In this document: positions 1 to 12,061 of the stretch, in pieces
Layout of the letters: each line of letters starts with the position of its first letter
How positions within the stretch are numbered: position 1 is the first letter of the stretch
From: Streptomyces musisoli
Lineage (GTDB): Bacteria; Actinomycetota; Actinomycetes; Streptomycetales; Streptomycetaceae
Length of the DNA stretch: 64,000 bases
Direction: 5' to 3'
Assembly (NCBI RefSeq): GCF_016741855.1
Contig: NZ_JAERRH010000014.1
Span: 1-64,000 of the forward strand
Notes under the pieces: generated by a model
What the model saw: only the letters and a program-made list of their open reading frames with translations
Database searches by the model: none
What the model was told of the DNA's origin: nothing
Position numbers and translations under genes: made by a program

Positions 1-3606
<3,606 letters not shown>

Positions 3607-3666
3607 AGTGCTGCAAACCTTCGGGGCAGGGCGGTCCAGGAGGAGTGAACGGGTGATCCGTCCCGG

Positions 3667-5478
3667 CTACGCGGGGTCGGCGAACGCGGCCTTGGTGTAG
3701 GCGGTCGCGTAGTCGGTGTGCGCGATGGGCGCGCCGACCAGGTCGTAGGGCACGTCCAGGGCGTCGGCCAGCTCCATGGCGTGCGGGGCGAGGTCGGCGC
3801 AGATCCGGTTGAGCAGGCCCGGCAGGGCGCCGGCCTCGTCGGCGGTGAGCAGGCCCTCGGCGAGGTACCAGCCGCTGTGGGCGGAGATCTCGCTCAGCAC
3901 GTGCAGGGAGCACAGGTCGCGGGCCAGGCGTCCGGCGTCGGCGTCCGGCAGGGCCTCGGTCTCGGTGCGGACGAGGTCGACCAGCAGGCGCAGGGCGTGC
4001 GCCTCGGCCATCTGCTCGGCCAGTTCGAAGCGGTCGTTCCAGACGTCGAACTCACCGAGTCCGGCGGCCCGGGCGGCGCCGAGTTCGGTGACGAGCCGTT
4101 CGTGCAGGCGCCTCTCCCGGGTGCCGGTCAGCGCCCGCCACCGCGCCGGGTCGCGCAGGTCCTGGGCGGGGGCGGATTCGTCGGCGGGCGGCTCGTAGTC
4201 GAAGCCGAGGGCCATGGTCCAGGCCGCGTTGAGGTGGAGGACCTGGGTGCTCAGTCCGGCGGCGTTGAAGGCGTGGGCGAGGCCCTGGTAGTCCAGGAAG
4301 CGGTTGCTCGGGCTGAAGCCGAGGACGCCGGAGGCGGCGCGGGTGTCCGCGGTGACCCGTTCGGCGAGCCGGTCGATGGCCGCCTTGAGGGTGAACAGGG
4401 TGCGGATCTCGCCGGCGCTGCGTCCGACCGGTTCGGGACCGGAGAAGGACTTCGCGGCCATGGTGGCCACGTAGGCGGCGGACAGGGCACCGAACAGGGT
4501 GCGCTGCTGGTTGCGGTAGCGGATGACCGGCATGGGGTCGGCGAACCCGGCGAACGTGCCGTTGGTGTAGCGGGCGTGTGCGTGCCGGACGGCGACGGCG
4601 GCGCTGGCCCGGGTGACGGCGGCGAGGCCGACGGCGGCCACCTCCCAGACGTACCGGATCAGCCGGGAGGCCTGCCGGGAGCGCATCGCGGGGTTGCTGA
4701 GGGCGTCGGTGAAGGTGCCGTCCTCGGCGATCTGCGCGGAGTCCCGCAGCCAGTACCGGTAGGGGACGCGTACGCCCTGGAAGGAGACGGTCGCCCAGTC
4801 GAGGGGGAGGATCGGGGCCGAGTCCTGCGGTTCGATCACCACGCCCGGGCAGGGGCCGGTGGTGTCGCTGAGCGGTACGACGAAGCAGAACAGCCCGTGG
4901 TCCTGCCCGTCGACGACGAGCTTGGCGGTGACGATTCCGGTCCGGGCGAGACCCGGACAGGCCACGCTCGGCGGGTACTTGACGGCCTCGGGGCCGGGGG
5001 TGGTGAGGACGAACTCGCGGGTGGCCGGGTCGTAGACGGCCTCGGTGCGCACGGCGGCGTTGCTGTTGCCGTGGCCGAGTTCGGTCATCAGCAGGGCGCC
5101 CACGGCCTCGGTGGACGCCAGCTGGGCCAGGACGTCGTCGAGGTCGTCGCGGCCCGCGCCGAACTCCAGAACGGCGCCGACCGTGGTGCAATGGTGCAAA
5201 AAGAAGGCGTAGAAGAGGGAGGGGTCGGCGAGGGCGACCCATTCCAGCACCGGGAAGAGCACGTCGCGCTGCTGGAGCAGGGGGGTGCTGGTGTCCAGCC
5301 GGTCGCTGATGTGCCGCAGCCGCTGGTAGGTGAGCGAGTGGCGGTCCGCGTCCGCCAGGCCGGACGGTCTGGCGAAGAGCTCCGGCGAGAAGATCTTCTT
5401 CAGCCGCGGCAGCGTCTCACGGTAGGAGTCGCCGTGCACGAGGGAGGAGAGGGCGTCGCGCAAAATGCCGGATTCCAT
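3667..5478 (-). CDS. Acyl-CoA oxidase/dehydrogenase-like flavoprotein
   Basis: A 603-residue protein with the length and layout of the acyl-CoA oxidase family: a helical N-terminal part, a middle beta domain with TELGHGNSN and DWATVSFQGVRVP segments, and a helical C-terminal half containing GVLGFSPSNRFLDYQG. Family members oxidise acyl-CoA thioesters with FAD. The usual EGDN segment that supplies the catalytic glutamate of acyl-CoA oxidases is not seen; the matching place reads FNAAGLST. Activity on an acyl thioester is therefore uncertain. The gene lies directly upstream of the PKS loading module on the same strand, which suggests a role in starter or extender supply or in tailoring. The ATG at 5478 opens the frame. 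Family assignment is firm, substrate unknown. Confidence 0.8.
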   Translation of the reverse strand: MESGILRDALSSLVHGDSYRETLPRLKKIFSPELFARPSGLADADRHSLTYQRLRHISDRLDTSTPLLQQRDVLFPVLEWVALADPSLFYAFFLHHCTTVGAVLEFGAGRDDLDDVLAQLASTEAVGALLMTELGHGNSNAAVRTEAVYDPATREFVLTTPGPEAVKYPPSVACPGLARTGIVTAKLVVDGQDHGLFCFVVPLSDTTGPCPGVVIEPQDSAPILPLDWATVSFQGVRVPYRYWLRDSAQIAEDGTFTDALSNPAMRSRQASRLIRYVWEVAAVGLAAVTRASAAVAVRHAHARYTNGTFAGFADPMPVIRYRNQQRTLFGALSAAYVATMAAKSFSGPEPVGRSAGEIRTLFTLKAAIDRLAERVTADTRAASGVLGFSPSNRFLDYQGLAHAFNAAGLSTQVLHLNAAWTMALGFDYEPPADESAPAQDLRDPARWRALTGTRERRLHERLVTELGAARAAGLGEFDVWNDRFELAEQMAEAHALRLLVDLVRTETEALPDADAGRLARDLCSLHVLSEISAHSGWYLAEGLLTADEAGALPGLLNRICADLAPHAMELADALDVPYDLVGAPIAHTDYATAYTKAAFADPA

Positions 5479-5718
5479 GGTCGGATTCCCCGTTCCGTCT
5501 TCGTCGTCGGTGTGTGAAGCGACGGTGAGCGCGCGTGCGTGAGCCGCCGCGCGCCCGGCAGGCAGCGGTCAGCGCCACGGCGGCCGCGTGAACGCACGCG
5601 GCAGCGCTGCGGGCTGCCCGGCAGGCAGATGTGTCCGGTGAGTCGATGGCGGGCAAGCGGAACCGGGGAACGGTCGCCCGTCCCACGGGCTGGAACAGCC
5701 GTGCGTGTGCGGGAACTG

Positions 5719-6018
5719 CTAAGTGAGCGTCAGCTGACTTTCTCTCAGAACACCGTGGAACATGGCGACTTCGCCGTCCGAGGGCAGTTCGCCCCCACGC
5801 TGCACGACCTGGGTGGACCGCGCCTTCAGGGCGCCCAGGAGGCCCCGGTGCGGCCGGCCGGCCACGCCATCCTGGTATGCGGTCACGTCCGCCACGTCGA
5901 CACCGGCGGCGGTCGCCGCCGGAAGAGCCTGACCGGTTGTGCGGAGAGCGGCGGTATCCCCGCCCGTTGAGCCCCCCGCGACCATCAGGTCGTAACTGTT
6001 CTCCGCGCCGTCAGGCAC
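5719..6018 (-). pseudogene. Fragment of a dihydrolipoamide dehydrogenase gene
   Basis: This 99-codon frame reads YDLMVAGGSTGGDTAALR near its start, like the FAD-binding GGGxGG beginning of dihydrolipoamide dehydrogenases. It then jumps to VDVADVTAYQDG and HRGLLGALKAR, which match the segment normally about 85-130 residues into such enzymes. The redox CxxxxC segment between them is absent, and the frame ends after 99 residues instead of about 460. It reads as an in-frame internal deletion plus a C-terminal truncation. It points away from the intact lpd gene that starts at 6273. An expressed small protein cannot be excluded. Confidence 0.5.
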
Positions 6019-6272
6019 GTCCCCGTCCCCCTAACATAAGCCGCTTCGCAACTTCTCGTAACTTATACGCCACGATGCGTAGGCATTCCGCCACGGCTGC
6101 TCAATACCTATCACGGGGCCGGATGGGACGCCTCCAGAAATTGCGTGTCGAACATCACTAGCGGCAAACCCCCGGTAGTGTTGGTAGCCTCGGGACACCA
6201 ACTGCGGCGAAAACAAGGCCGGTTCGAACCGGGTTGCGCGTAGCACCGCAACCGGACAAGGATCATCTCCTT

Positions 6273-7673
6273 GTGAGCCAACACTTCGATGTCCTTGTTC
6301 TAGGAGCGGGCCCGGGCGGCTACACGGCCGCGGTTCGCAGCGCGCAGCTCGGTCTGTCCACCGCGGTGGTGGAAGAGCGGTACTGGGGAGGCGTCTGCCT
6401 CAACGTCGGCTGCATCCCCTCCAAAGCCCTGCTGCGCAACGCCGAGATGGTGCAGTTCGTCACGAACGAAGCCAAGGCGTACGGGATCTCCGTGGGCGAC
6501 GACATCTCCGCGGATTACGGGGTCGCCCACCAGCGCAGCCGCAAGGTCGCCGACGGCCGGGTCAAGGGCGTTCACTATCTGATGAAGAAGAACGCTATCA
6601 CCCAGCTCGAGGGGCGGGGCGCCTTCACCGACGACCACACCCTGACGGTGACCCACCCGGACGGGCACACGGAGACGGTGACTTTCGGCCATTGCATCAT
6701 CGCGGCCGGCGCCACCCCTCGACTGCTGCCCGGCACCGCCCTGTCCGACCGCGTGGTCACGTACGAGAGCCAGATCCTGAGCGAGACGCTGCCGGGCAGC
6801 ATCGTCATCGCCGGCGCCGGCGCCATCGGTGTGGAATTCGCCTACGTGCTGCGCAGCTACGGCGTGGACGTCACCATCGTCGAGTTCCTCGACCGCATGG
6901 TTCCGCTGGAGGACGAGGAGATCTCCAAGGAGCTCGCGAAGCACTACCGCAAGCTCGGCATCGAGGTCCTCACGGGCACCGCCGTCGAGACCATCGACGA
7001 TTCGGGCCCGCGCGTCCTCGTGACCGTCAACAAGGGCGGCGAGCGACGGGTCCTGGAGACCGACAAGGTGCTCCAGGCCATCGGCTTCGCCCCGAACGTC
7101 CAGGGCTACGGCCTGGAGAACACCGGGGTCCGCCTGACCGACCGCGGCGCCATCGACGTAGACGGGCGCTGCCGCACCAATGTGCCGCACATCTTCGCGA
7201 TCGGGGACGTCACCGCCAAGCTGATGCTGGCGCACGCCGCCGAGTCCATGGGCGTCGTGGCCGCCGAGACCATCGCCGACGCGGAGACCATGGAGCTGGA
7301 CTACACCATGATCCCGCGGGCCACCTACTGCCAGCCGCAGGTGGCCAGTTTCGGCTGGACGGAGGCCCAGGCGCGCGAGCGCGGGTTCGACGTCCAGGTG
7401 GCCAAGTTCCCCTTCACCGCCAACGGCAAGGCGCACGGCCTGGGGCACCCCGTGGGCTTCGTCAAGGTCATCAGCGACGGTACGCACGGCGAACTCCTCG
7501 GCGCCCACCTCATCGGCCCCGAGGTCACCGAGCTGCTTCCGGAACTGACCCTGGCCCAGCAGTGGGACCTGACGGTCCACGAGGTCGCCCGCAACGTCCA
7601 CGCGCACCCCACGCTCGGCGAAGCGGTCAAGGAGGCCATCCACGGCCTGGCCGGGCACATGATCAACATGTAA
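6273..7673 (+). CDS. lpdA: Dihydrolipoamide dehydrogenase
   Basis: A 466-residue FAD/NAD disulfide oxidoreductase. It reoxidises the lipoyl group of 2-oxoacid dehydrogenase complexes in the cytoplasm. Visible motifs are the FAD site GAGPGG (11-16), the redox-active pair Cys42 and Cys47 in GGVCLNVGCIPSK, a second nucleotide-binding GAGAIGVEFA, the FAD motif FAIGDVT, and the C-terminal HAHPTLGEA with the catalytic His. Length is typical. The GTG at 6273 is preferred over an in-frame ATG at 6234 because homologues begin just before FDVLVLGAGPGG and an aagga sequence lies about 10 bases upstream. It is a single transcription unit, without E1 or E2 genes beside it. A broken fragment of a related gene lies divergently upstream. 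Confidence 0.95.
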   Translation: MSQHFDVLVLGAGPGGYTAAVRSAQLGLSTAVVEERYWGGVCLNVGCIPSKALLRNAEMVQFVTNEAKAYGISVGDDISADYGVAHQRSRKVADGRVKGVHYLMKKNAITQLEGRGAFTDDHTLTVTHPDGHTETVTFGHCIIAAGATPRLLPGTALSDRVVTYESQILSETLPGSIVIAGAGAIGVEFAYVLRSYGVDVTIVEFLDRMVPLEDEEISKELAKHYRKLGIEVLTGTAVETIDDSGPRVLVTVNKGGERRVLETDKVLQAIGFAPNVQGYGLENTGVRLTDRGAIDVDGRCRTNVPHIFAIGDVTAKLMLAHAAESMGVVAAETIADAETMELDYTMIPRATYCQPQVASFGWTEAQARERGFDVQVAKFPFTANGKAHGLGHPVGFVKVISDGTHGELLGAHLIGPEVTELLPELTLAQQWDLTVHEVARNVHAHPTLGEAVKEAIHGLAGHMINM

Positions 7674-7921
7674 CCGGGACGGAGGGGCGGCCGTTCCCCT
7701 TCACGAGGACGCGCCGCCCGCCCCCATCACCCCGGCCCATTTGGCCGGATCTCGCCCTACCGACGGCGCCCGCGGAATCACCCCGGGCGCCTTCCGGGTG
7801 CGGCCCGACGGGGTCCGCCGGCCCGTGCAGACCACCGGCCGCACCCTCTCGGAGGCGGCACCGAACGGCACCCCGCCCACCCTGAAGGCCCCGCCCGCGT
7901 GGGCAGGCGGCCGGCGTCGCG

Positions 7922-8674
7922 TCAGCGGTCCTCGGCCGTCACGTCGTCATGCTCGGGGTCGCTCGGCCCCAGCCGCACACAGCACTCCCCCGGCTCGGGG
8001 GCCAGAACGGCCTGCACCCCGTTGACCTCCAGCCCCTGGAGGTACCCGGAGAGGAAGGCCTGGTTCATGCCGCACACCAGCTCCGTGGCCTTCGCGGCCA
8101 GCGGGTGGAAGGGGCAGTTGCGCAGCCGGAGCCGGGTCGGGGTCTCCCGGACGGGTTCGTAACCGTACCGGTCCAGCAGCCGCTCGCACGCGGTCAGCCC
8201 GCGCTCGGGGCCCAGGCGCCCGGGACGGGTCTCGTCCCGCGCGGCCTCGCCCAGCTGCCGGCCGCGCTGTCCGGCGGTCCGCATCGCCGCCTGGGCTGCG
8301 CTTTCACCGGCGCCCTCGGTGAGGACGGCGTCCAGGAGCAGGTCGGCCAGGAGTTCGTGGCGACGGTCCGGGATGCTCACGGTGATCTGCGCGTCGGTGG
8401 GCTCGTACACCTTGGGCTGCCTGCCGACCTTGCGGATCCCCCCCGGCGTTTCGTAGCGCGCCCGCAGCAGGCCGGCGTCCACGAGCTTGTCGAGGTGGAA
8501 GGCGGCGAGCTTGCGGGAGATACCGACGCTGGCGGCGGCCTCGTCCCGGGTGACCGCGCGACGGGCACGCCGGATGAACGTGAACATGCGCCGCCGCGAG
8601 TCCTCGCTCAGAACGCTGACGGAGTCGATGGCGCTGTCGGCCGCGTCGGCCTGCGCGCTCGGATCGGAAGCCAC
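7922..8674 (-). CDS. Winged-helix transcriptional regulator with C-terminal cysteine cluster
   Basis: About 250 residues. The N-terminal part is an ArsR/MarR-like winged helix (SRRRMFTFIRRA to VDAGLLRARYE, with a GRQPKVYEPT wing). The C-terminal part has CPFH, a second Cys 14 residues later in VCGMNQ, and a closing ECC. This spacing resembles COG2345/SufR-type regulators, where such cysteines hold an iron-sulfur cluster; metal binding here is an inference. The GTG at 8674 is chosen over a start at 8764 because the extra N-terminus is unlike the family. The gene is divergent from the DUF2231-folE operon with about 120 bp between them, so it probably regulates that operon and itself. Confidence 0.8.
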   Translation of the reverse strand: MASDPSAQADAADSAIDSVSVLSEDSRRRMFTFIRRARRAVTRDEAAASVGISRKLAAFHLDKLVDAGLLRARYETPGGIRKVGRQPKVYEPTDAQITVSIPDRRHELLADLLLDAVLTEGAGESAAQAAMRTAGQRGRQLGEAARDETRPGRLGPERGLTACERLLDRYGYEPVRETPTRLRLRNCPFHPLAAKATELVCGMNQAFLSGYLQGLEVNGVQAVLAPEPGECCVRLGPSDPEHDDVTAEDR

Positions 8675-8794
8675 ACGACCACGGTAGCTCCCATCCACGT
8701 GGGCACAAGTGTTCTTCGCCCGTCGTGGGCTGCGCGTCTTGACGCCCCCGCACAATAAGACCAAGATTTGTTGGTGAAACTAGTGGAGGTTGCG

Positions 8795-9343
8795 ATGACC
8801 AGTGAGTCACAGCTTCAGGCGAAGCGCCCGGTCAGCGCCTCGCTCGCCGGCCCGTACGGCCACCCGTTCCACCCGATCCTGGTGACCGTGCCGATCGGCG
8901 CCTGGGTGACCAGCCTGGTGTTCGACATCGCATCCCACGTCGTGCACCGTCCGGGCTTCCTGACCCAGTCCTCGGAGTGGCTGATCGCGGTCGGCGTGAT
9001 CGGCGCCGTGCTGGCAGCCACGGTCGGATTCCTCGACCTGTTCGCGATTGCGGCCGGCACCCCGGCCTATCGCACCGCCCTGGTCCACATGACGCTGAAC
9101 CTCCTGGTGACCGCCGCCTACGTCGTCAACTTCCTGTGGCGCCAGAGCGACTACACCGGCGGCGGAAGCGTCGGCATCGGCAGGCTCGCCCTGTCCGCGC
9201 TCGGCATCGTGGTCCTCGCGATCTCGGGATTCCTGGGCGGCAAGCTCGCCTACCGCTACGGCGTGCGCGTCGCCGACGAGAACACCCAGGCCGAGGGATA
9301 CACGCCCGGCCGCGACCGGAGCGGCACCCGCCCGGCCGTGTGA
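8795..9343 (+). CDS. DUF2231 membrane protein
   Basis: A 182-residue protein with four predicted membrane helices and the GHPFHPILVTVPIGAW opening typical of DUF2231 proteins, whose function is not established. The ATG at 8795 has a ggagg sequence 8 bases upstream, so it is preferred to the TTG at 8768. It is the first gene of a three-gene operon ending with a GTP cyclohydrolase I, and it is divergent from a cysteine-rich regulator. HPF/H histidines in the first helix could bind metal or haem, but this is only a suggestion from the sequence. Confidence 0.85.
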   Translation: MTSESQLQAKRPVSASLAGPYGHPFHPILVTVPIGAWVTSLVFDIASHVVHRPGFLTQSSEWLIAVGVIGAVLAATVGFLDLFAIAAGTPAYRTALVHMTLNLLVTAAYVVNFLWRQSDYTGGGSVGIGRLALSALGIVVLAISGFLGGKLAYRYGVRVADENTQAEGYTPGRDRSGTRPAV

Positions 9344-9419
9344 CCCGGCCTCCCACCCACCCTGACGGCCGGTGCCCGCCGGCCGCTCTCCCCCACCCGT
9401 CCCCCTCGGGAGTTCCCCC

Positions 9420-9866
9420 ATGGACATCGCCGCACTGATCACCTGGGTGATCACCGCCCTCGGCGGTTTCTACATGCTCGGCACCTGGATCCAACGCGGC
9501 GGAATCCGCCAGCAGCAGACCGGCACCAGCCGCCTGCCCGCACCCGTCGTCTTCGGCCATTTCGCCCTGGCCGCGATCGGACTGGTGGTGTGGATCAGCT
9601 ACGTCGTGGCGGACAGGAGCGCCCTGGCCTGGACCGCGTTCGGGCTGCTGCTGCCGGTCGCACTGCTGGGCTTCGTGATGCTGGCCCGCTGGATCCCCGT
9701 CCACCGCGACCGCACCACGGCCGGGGCCGCCGCGGGCCCTGGGGCGGAAGGCACCGTCCCCGCCGAGCGGCACTTCCCGGTGCCGGTCGTACTGGCCCAC
9801 GGTCTGCTCGCCGTGGCCACCCTCGTCCTGGTCCTGCTCACCGCTCTCGGCATCGGGGGCAGCTGA
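9420..9866 (+). CDS. Small integral membrane protein, unknown function
   Basis: A 148-residue hydrophobic protein with about four membrane segments (ALITWVITALGGFYML; FALAAIGLVVWISYVV; TAFGLLLPVALLGFVML; VVLAHGLLAVATLVLVLL). Conserved-looking histidines sit at the start of helices (GHFALAA, AHGLLA). The ATG at 9420 has a cgggag sequence in front. It lies between the DUF2231 gene (76 bp gap) and folE (1 bp gap), so it is probably cotranscribed and translationally coupled to folE. I do not recognise a named family. Confidence 0.85.
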   Translation: MDIAALITWVITALGGFYMLGTWIQRGGIRQQQTGTSRLPAPVVFGHFALAAIGLVVWISYVVADRSALAWTAFGLLLPVALLGFVMLARWIPVHRDRTTAGAAAGPGAEGTVPAERHFPVPVVLAHGLLAVATLVLVLLTALGIGGS

Positions 9867-9867
9867 C

Positions 9868-10524
9868 ATGACGGAGCACCTGAACAGCACCACCGCCCGA
9901 ATGGAACCCCTCGTCGAGGAAGAGGCGACACCCGGGCGGCCCGCCCTGCGGGTCGTCCACGAAGCCGACGGGATCGACCTGGCCGCCGCGGAGGCCGCGG
10001 CCGGCCGGTTCCTCACCGCGCTCGGCATCTCCACCACCTCGGAGAGCCTGCGCGGCACACCGGGCCGGATGGCCCGCGCCTACGCCGAACTCTTCACCCC
10101 GCGCCCCTTCGACCTGACCACCTTCCCCAACGACGAGGGCTACGACGAACTCGTGCTGGCCCGCCGCATACCGGTCCGGTCGGTGTGCGAGCACCATCTG
10201 CTGCCGTTCGTGGGCACGGCGCACGTCGGCTATCTGCCGGGCGCCCGCATCCTGGGCCTGTCCAAACTGGCCCGCGTCGTCGAGCACTTCGCCTGCCGCC
10301 CGCAGGTGCAGGAGCGCCTGACCAAGCAGGTCGCCGACTGGCTCCAGACCCATCTGGAGCCCAAGGGCGTCGGCGTGGTGATCGAGGCGGAGCACTGCTG
10401 CATGACCCTGCGTGGTGTCCAGGCGACCGGATCCAGCACCATGACCTCCACGCTGCTCGGCCTGCTGCGCTCCGACGCCCGCTCCCGCAGCGAATTCCTC
10501 GGCCTGACGGGAGCGGCGTCCTGA
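9868..10524 (+). CDS. folE: GTP cyclohydrolase I
   Basis: A 218-residue protein. It converts GTP to 7,8-dihydroneopterin triphosphate, the first step to folate and pterins. Diagnostic segments are RSVCEHHLLPFVGTAHVGYLP (zinc Cys and His residues), LSKLARVV, and AEHCCMTLRGVQ with the second zinc Cys. The first 40 residues are not conserved, as is usual. The ATG starts 1 bp after the preceding stop codon. Being in an operon with two membrane proteins and a likely redox/metal-sensing regulator suggests an accessory paralogue rather than the housekeeping folate gene, but this cannot be decided from the window. Confidence 0.92.
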   Translation: MTEHLNSTTARMEPLVEEEATPGRPALRVVHEADGIDLAAAEAAAGRFLTALGISTTSESLRGTPGRMARAYAELFTPRPFDLTTFPNDEGYDELVLARRIPVRSVCEHHLLPFVGTAHVGYLPGARILGLSKLARVVEHFACRPQVQERLTKQVADWLQTHLEPKGVGVVIEAEHCCMTLRGVQATGSSTMTSTLLGLLRSDARSRSEFLGLTGAAS

Positions 10525-10577
10525 CCACGAGACCGGGCTGACCGGGTACGGGCCTCGGTATCCGACGGCCTTCCGTC

Positions 10578-10800
10578 TCCGGTACGGACTTCGGTGCCCG
10601 GCAGGGACTCCCGTGCCCGGTACGGACTTCGGTGCCCGGTACGGACTTCGGTGCCCGGTACGGACTTCGGTGCCCGGCAGTGGCTTCGGTGCCCGGCAGT
10701 GGCTTCCGTGCCCGGTGCGGACTTCCGTGACCGGTACGGACTTCGGTGCCCGGTACGGACTACCGTGCCCGGTGCGGACTTCCGTGCCCGGTACGAGGCG
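10578..10800. repeat. 19-bp tandem repeat array
   Basis: About eleven imperfect copies of a 19-bp unit, tacggacttcggtgcccgg, lie head to tail. Copies vary mainly in the tac/cag/gtg triplet and in cgg/ccg. The period (for example starts at 10621 and 10640) is not a multiple of three. Open frames through the array are therefore products of the repeat and not genes. It sits between the convergent ends of folE and the MerR-HEAT gene. Confidence 0.85.
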
Positions 10801-10954
10801 GCGGTCCCGGCTCCGCACGGCAGAGCCTCCGCCCGCGCCCTCGGCTCCCGAGCCGCACACAGCGCAGTCCACTCGACGACGCGACAGCGACATCTCCGAT
10901 CCAGAAGCCGCGTCCGTCAGGACCGGGGTGCCGCGGCTCCTCGGATGCGCGCCT

Positions 10955-12061
10955 TCAGGAAACAGCGTCGCCCCGGTCCGCACCCTCGCCGCCTCGATCC
11001 ACAGCCTCGTCGCTCCGGTCTTCAGCCTCGTCTCCTCGGTCTTCGGCAGACCGCTCGTCGAGGACCGCGACGAAGGCCGAGGCGACGAGGGCGACGGCGC
11101 GGTCGTCGTCGTGGGTCAGCCGGCGCAGGACCTCCCGCGCGGTGGACCCCGGCAGCTCGATCAGCGCCTGGGCCAGGCGCATCCGAGTCGCGGAGTCCGC
11201 GCCGGGCGCGTCGAGTTCGCCGGCCAGTGCGGTGACGATCCGGTCCGCGCACCCGGAGTCCCGGTCCCGGGACAGCGTTCCCAGGGCTTCGGCCGCGTCG
11301 ACGTCGTTGGAGCCCTCGACCACCATGCGGACGAGTGTCGGCACGGCCGCGGTCACGCCACGCCTGCCCAACGCCAGAGCAGCGTGCCTGCGCACCGTGG
11401 CGTCCGGGTCCCCGAGCGCGTCCGCGAGCACCTCGGTCGCACCCGGGGCCCCGGACATCCCGGCGATCGCCAGCACCGCGCGCCGTCTGATGTCGACGTC
11501 GTCCGCGTACATGCCGGCGGCCAGGGCCGCCACGCCGTCGCCGCCCGCTCGGGCGAGCGCCCAGCGGAGGGCGCCCGTGACGTTGAGGTCGGCTTCGGAC
11601 AGGATCGCCCCGGCCAGCAGCTCCGCGGGAACCGGCACGCCCTCCGTCCGGGCCAGGAGGGCCTGCTGCCTGCGGGCGGCGCTGGGCGAGCCGAGGCCCT
11701 GCATGAGTTCGACGACGCGCAGGACGTCCTGCCAGCCGGCGGGCGCCGACGCATCGATCGCGCGGAGCCGCTCGAGCAGTTCCCGCTCCCGCTCCAGGCG
11801 GTCTTCCGTCCACCGGATGAGGTCGCTGACCAGGTCGGACGGCGTGAAGTCCGGGTCCTCCAGCGCGCGTCCGATCTGTTTGAGCGAGAGTCCGAGGGAC
11901 CGCAGGCTCTCCACGTGGAAGATCCGGCGGACGTCTTCGGCGGAGTACTCGCGGTAGCCGCCGACGGTGCGACCGGTCGGCCGCACCAGCCCGAGGGCCT
12001 CGTAGTGCCGGAGCATCCGGGGGCTCACCCCCGACCGGCGGGCCACTTCACCGATCAGCAC
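10955..12061 (-). CDS. MerR-family regulator fused to HEAT repeats
   Basis: A 368-residue protein. Residues 1-70 are a MerR DNA-binding domain (MLIGEVARRSGVSPRMLRHY, LGLVRPTGRT, YREYSAEDVRRI). A coiled-coil-like stretch follows (WTEDRLERERELLERL). From about residue 125 there are HEAT/PBS-lyase-type alpha-helical repeats (LADALGDPDATVRRHAALALG). The last 35 residues are an acidic low-complexity tail rich in ED-RGDEA. Its ATG overlaps the 3' end of the upstream HEAT gene by 7 bp, which indicates translational coupling. The ligand and target promoters are unknown. The HEAT array may let the regulator bind a protein rather than a small molecule. Confidence 0.88.
   Translation of the reverse strand: MLIGEVARRSGVSPRMLRHYEALGLVRPTGRTVGGYREYSAEDVRRIFHVESLRSLGLSLKQIGRALEDPDFTPSDLVSDLIRWTEDRLERERELLERLRAIDASAPAGWQDVLRVVELMQGLGSPSAARRQQALLARTEGVPVPAELLAGAILSEADLNVTGALRWALARAGGDGVAALAAGMYADDVDIRRRAVLAIAGMSGAPGATEVLADALGDPDATVRRHAALALGRRGVTAAVPTLVRMVVEGSNDVDAAEALGTLSRDRDSGCADRIVTALAGELDAPGADSATRMRLAQALIELPGSTAREVLRRLTHDDDRAVALVASAFVAVLDERSAEDRGDEAEDRSDEAVDRGGEGADRGDAVS

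Noticed and set aside
6215..6260. tRNA-like ggttcgaacc sequence
   Set aside because: The T-arm stem does not pair properly and no acceptor or anticodon arm can be drawn; it is only a palindrome.
10578..10800. CRISPR array
   Set aside because: The 19-bp units are contiguous without spacers, and no cas genes are near.
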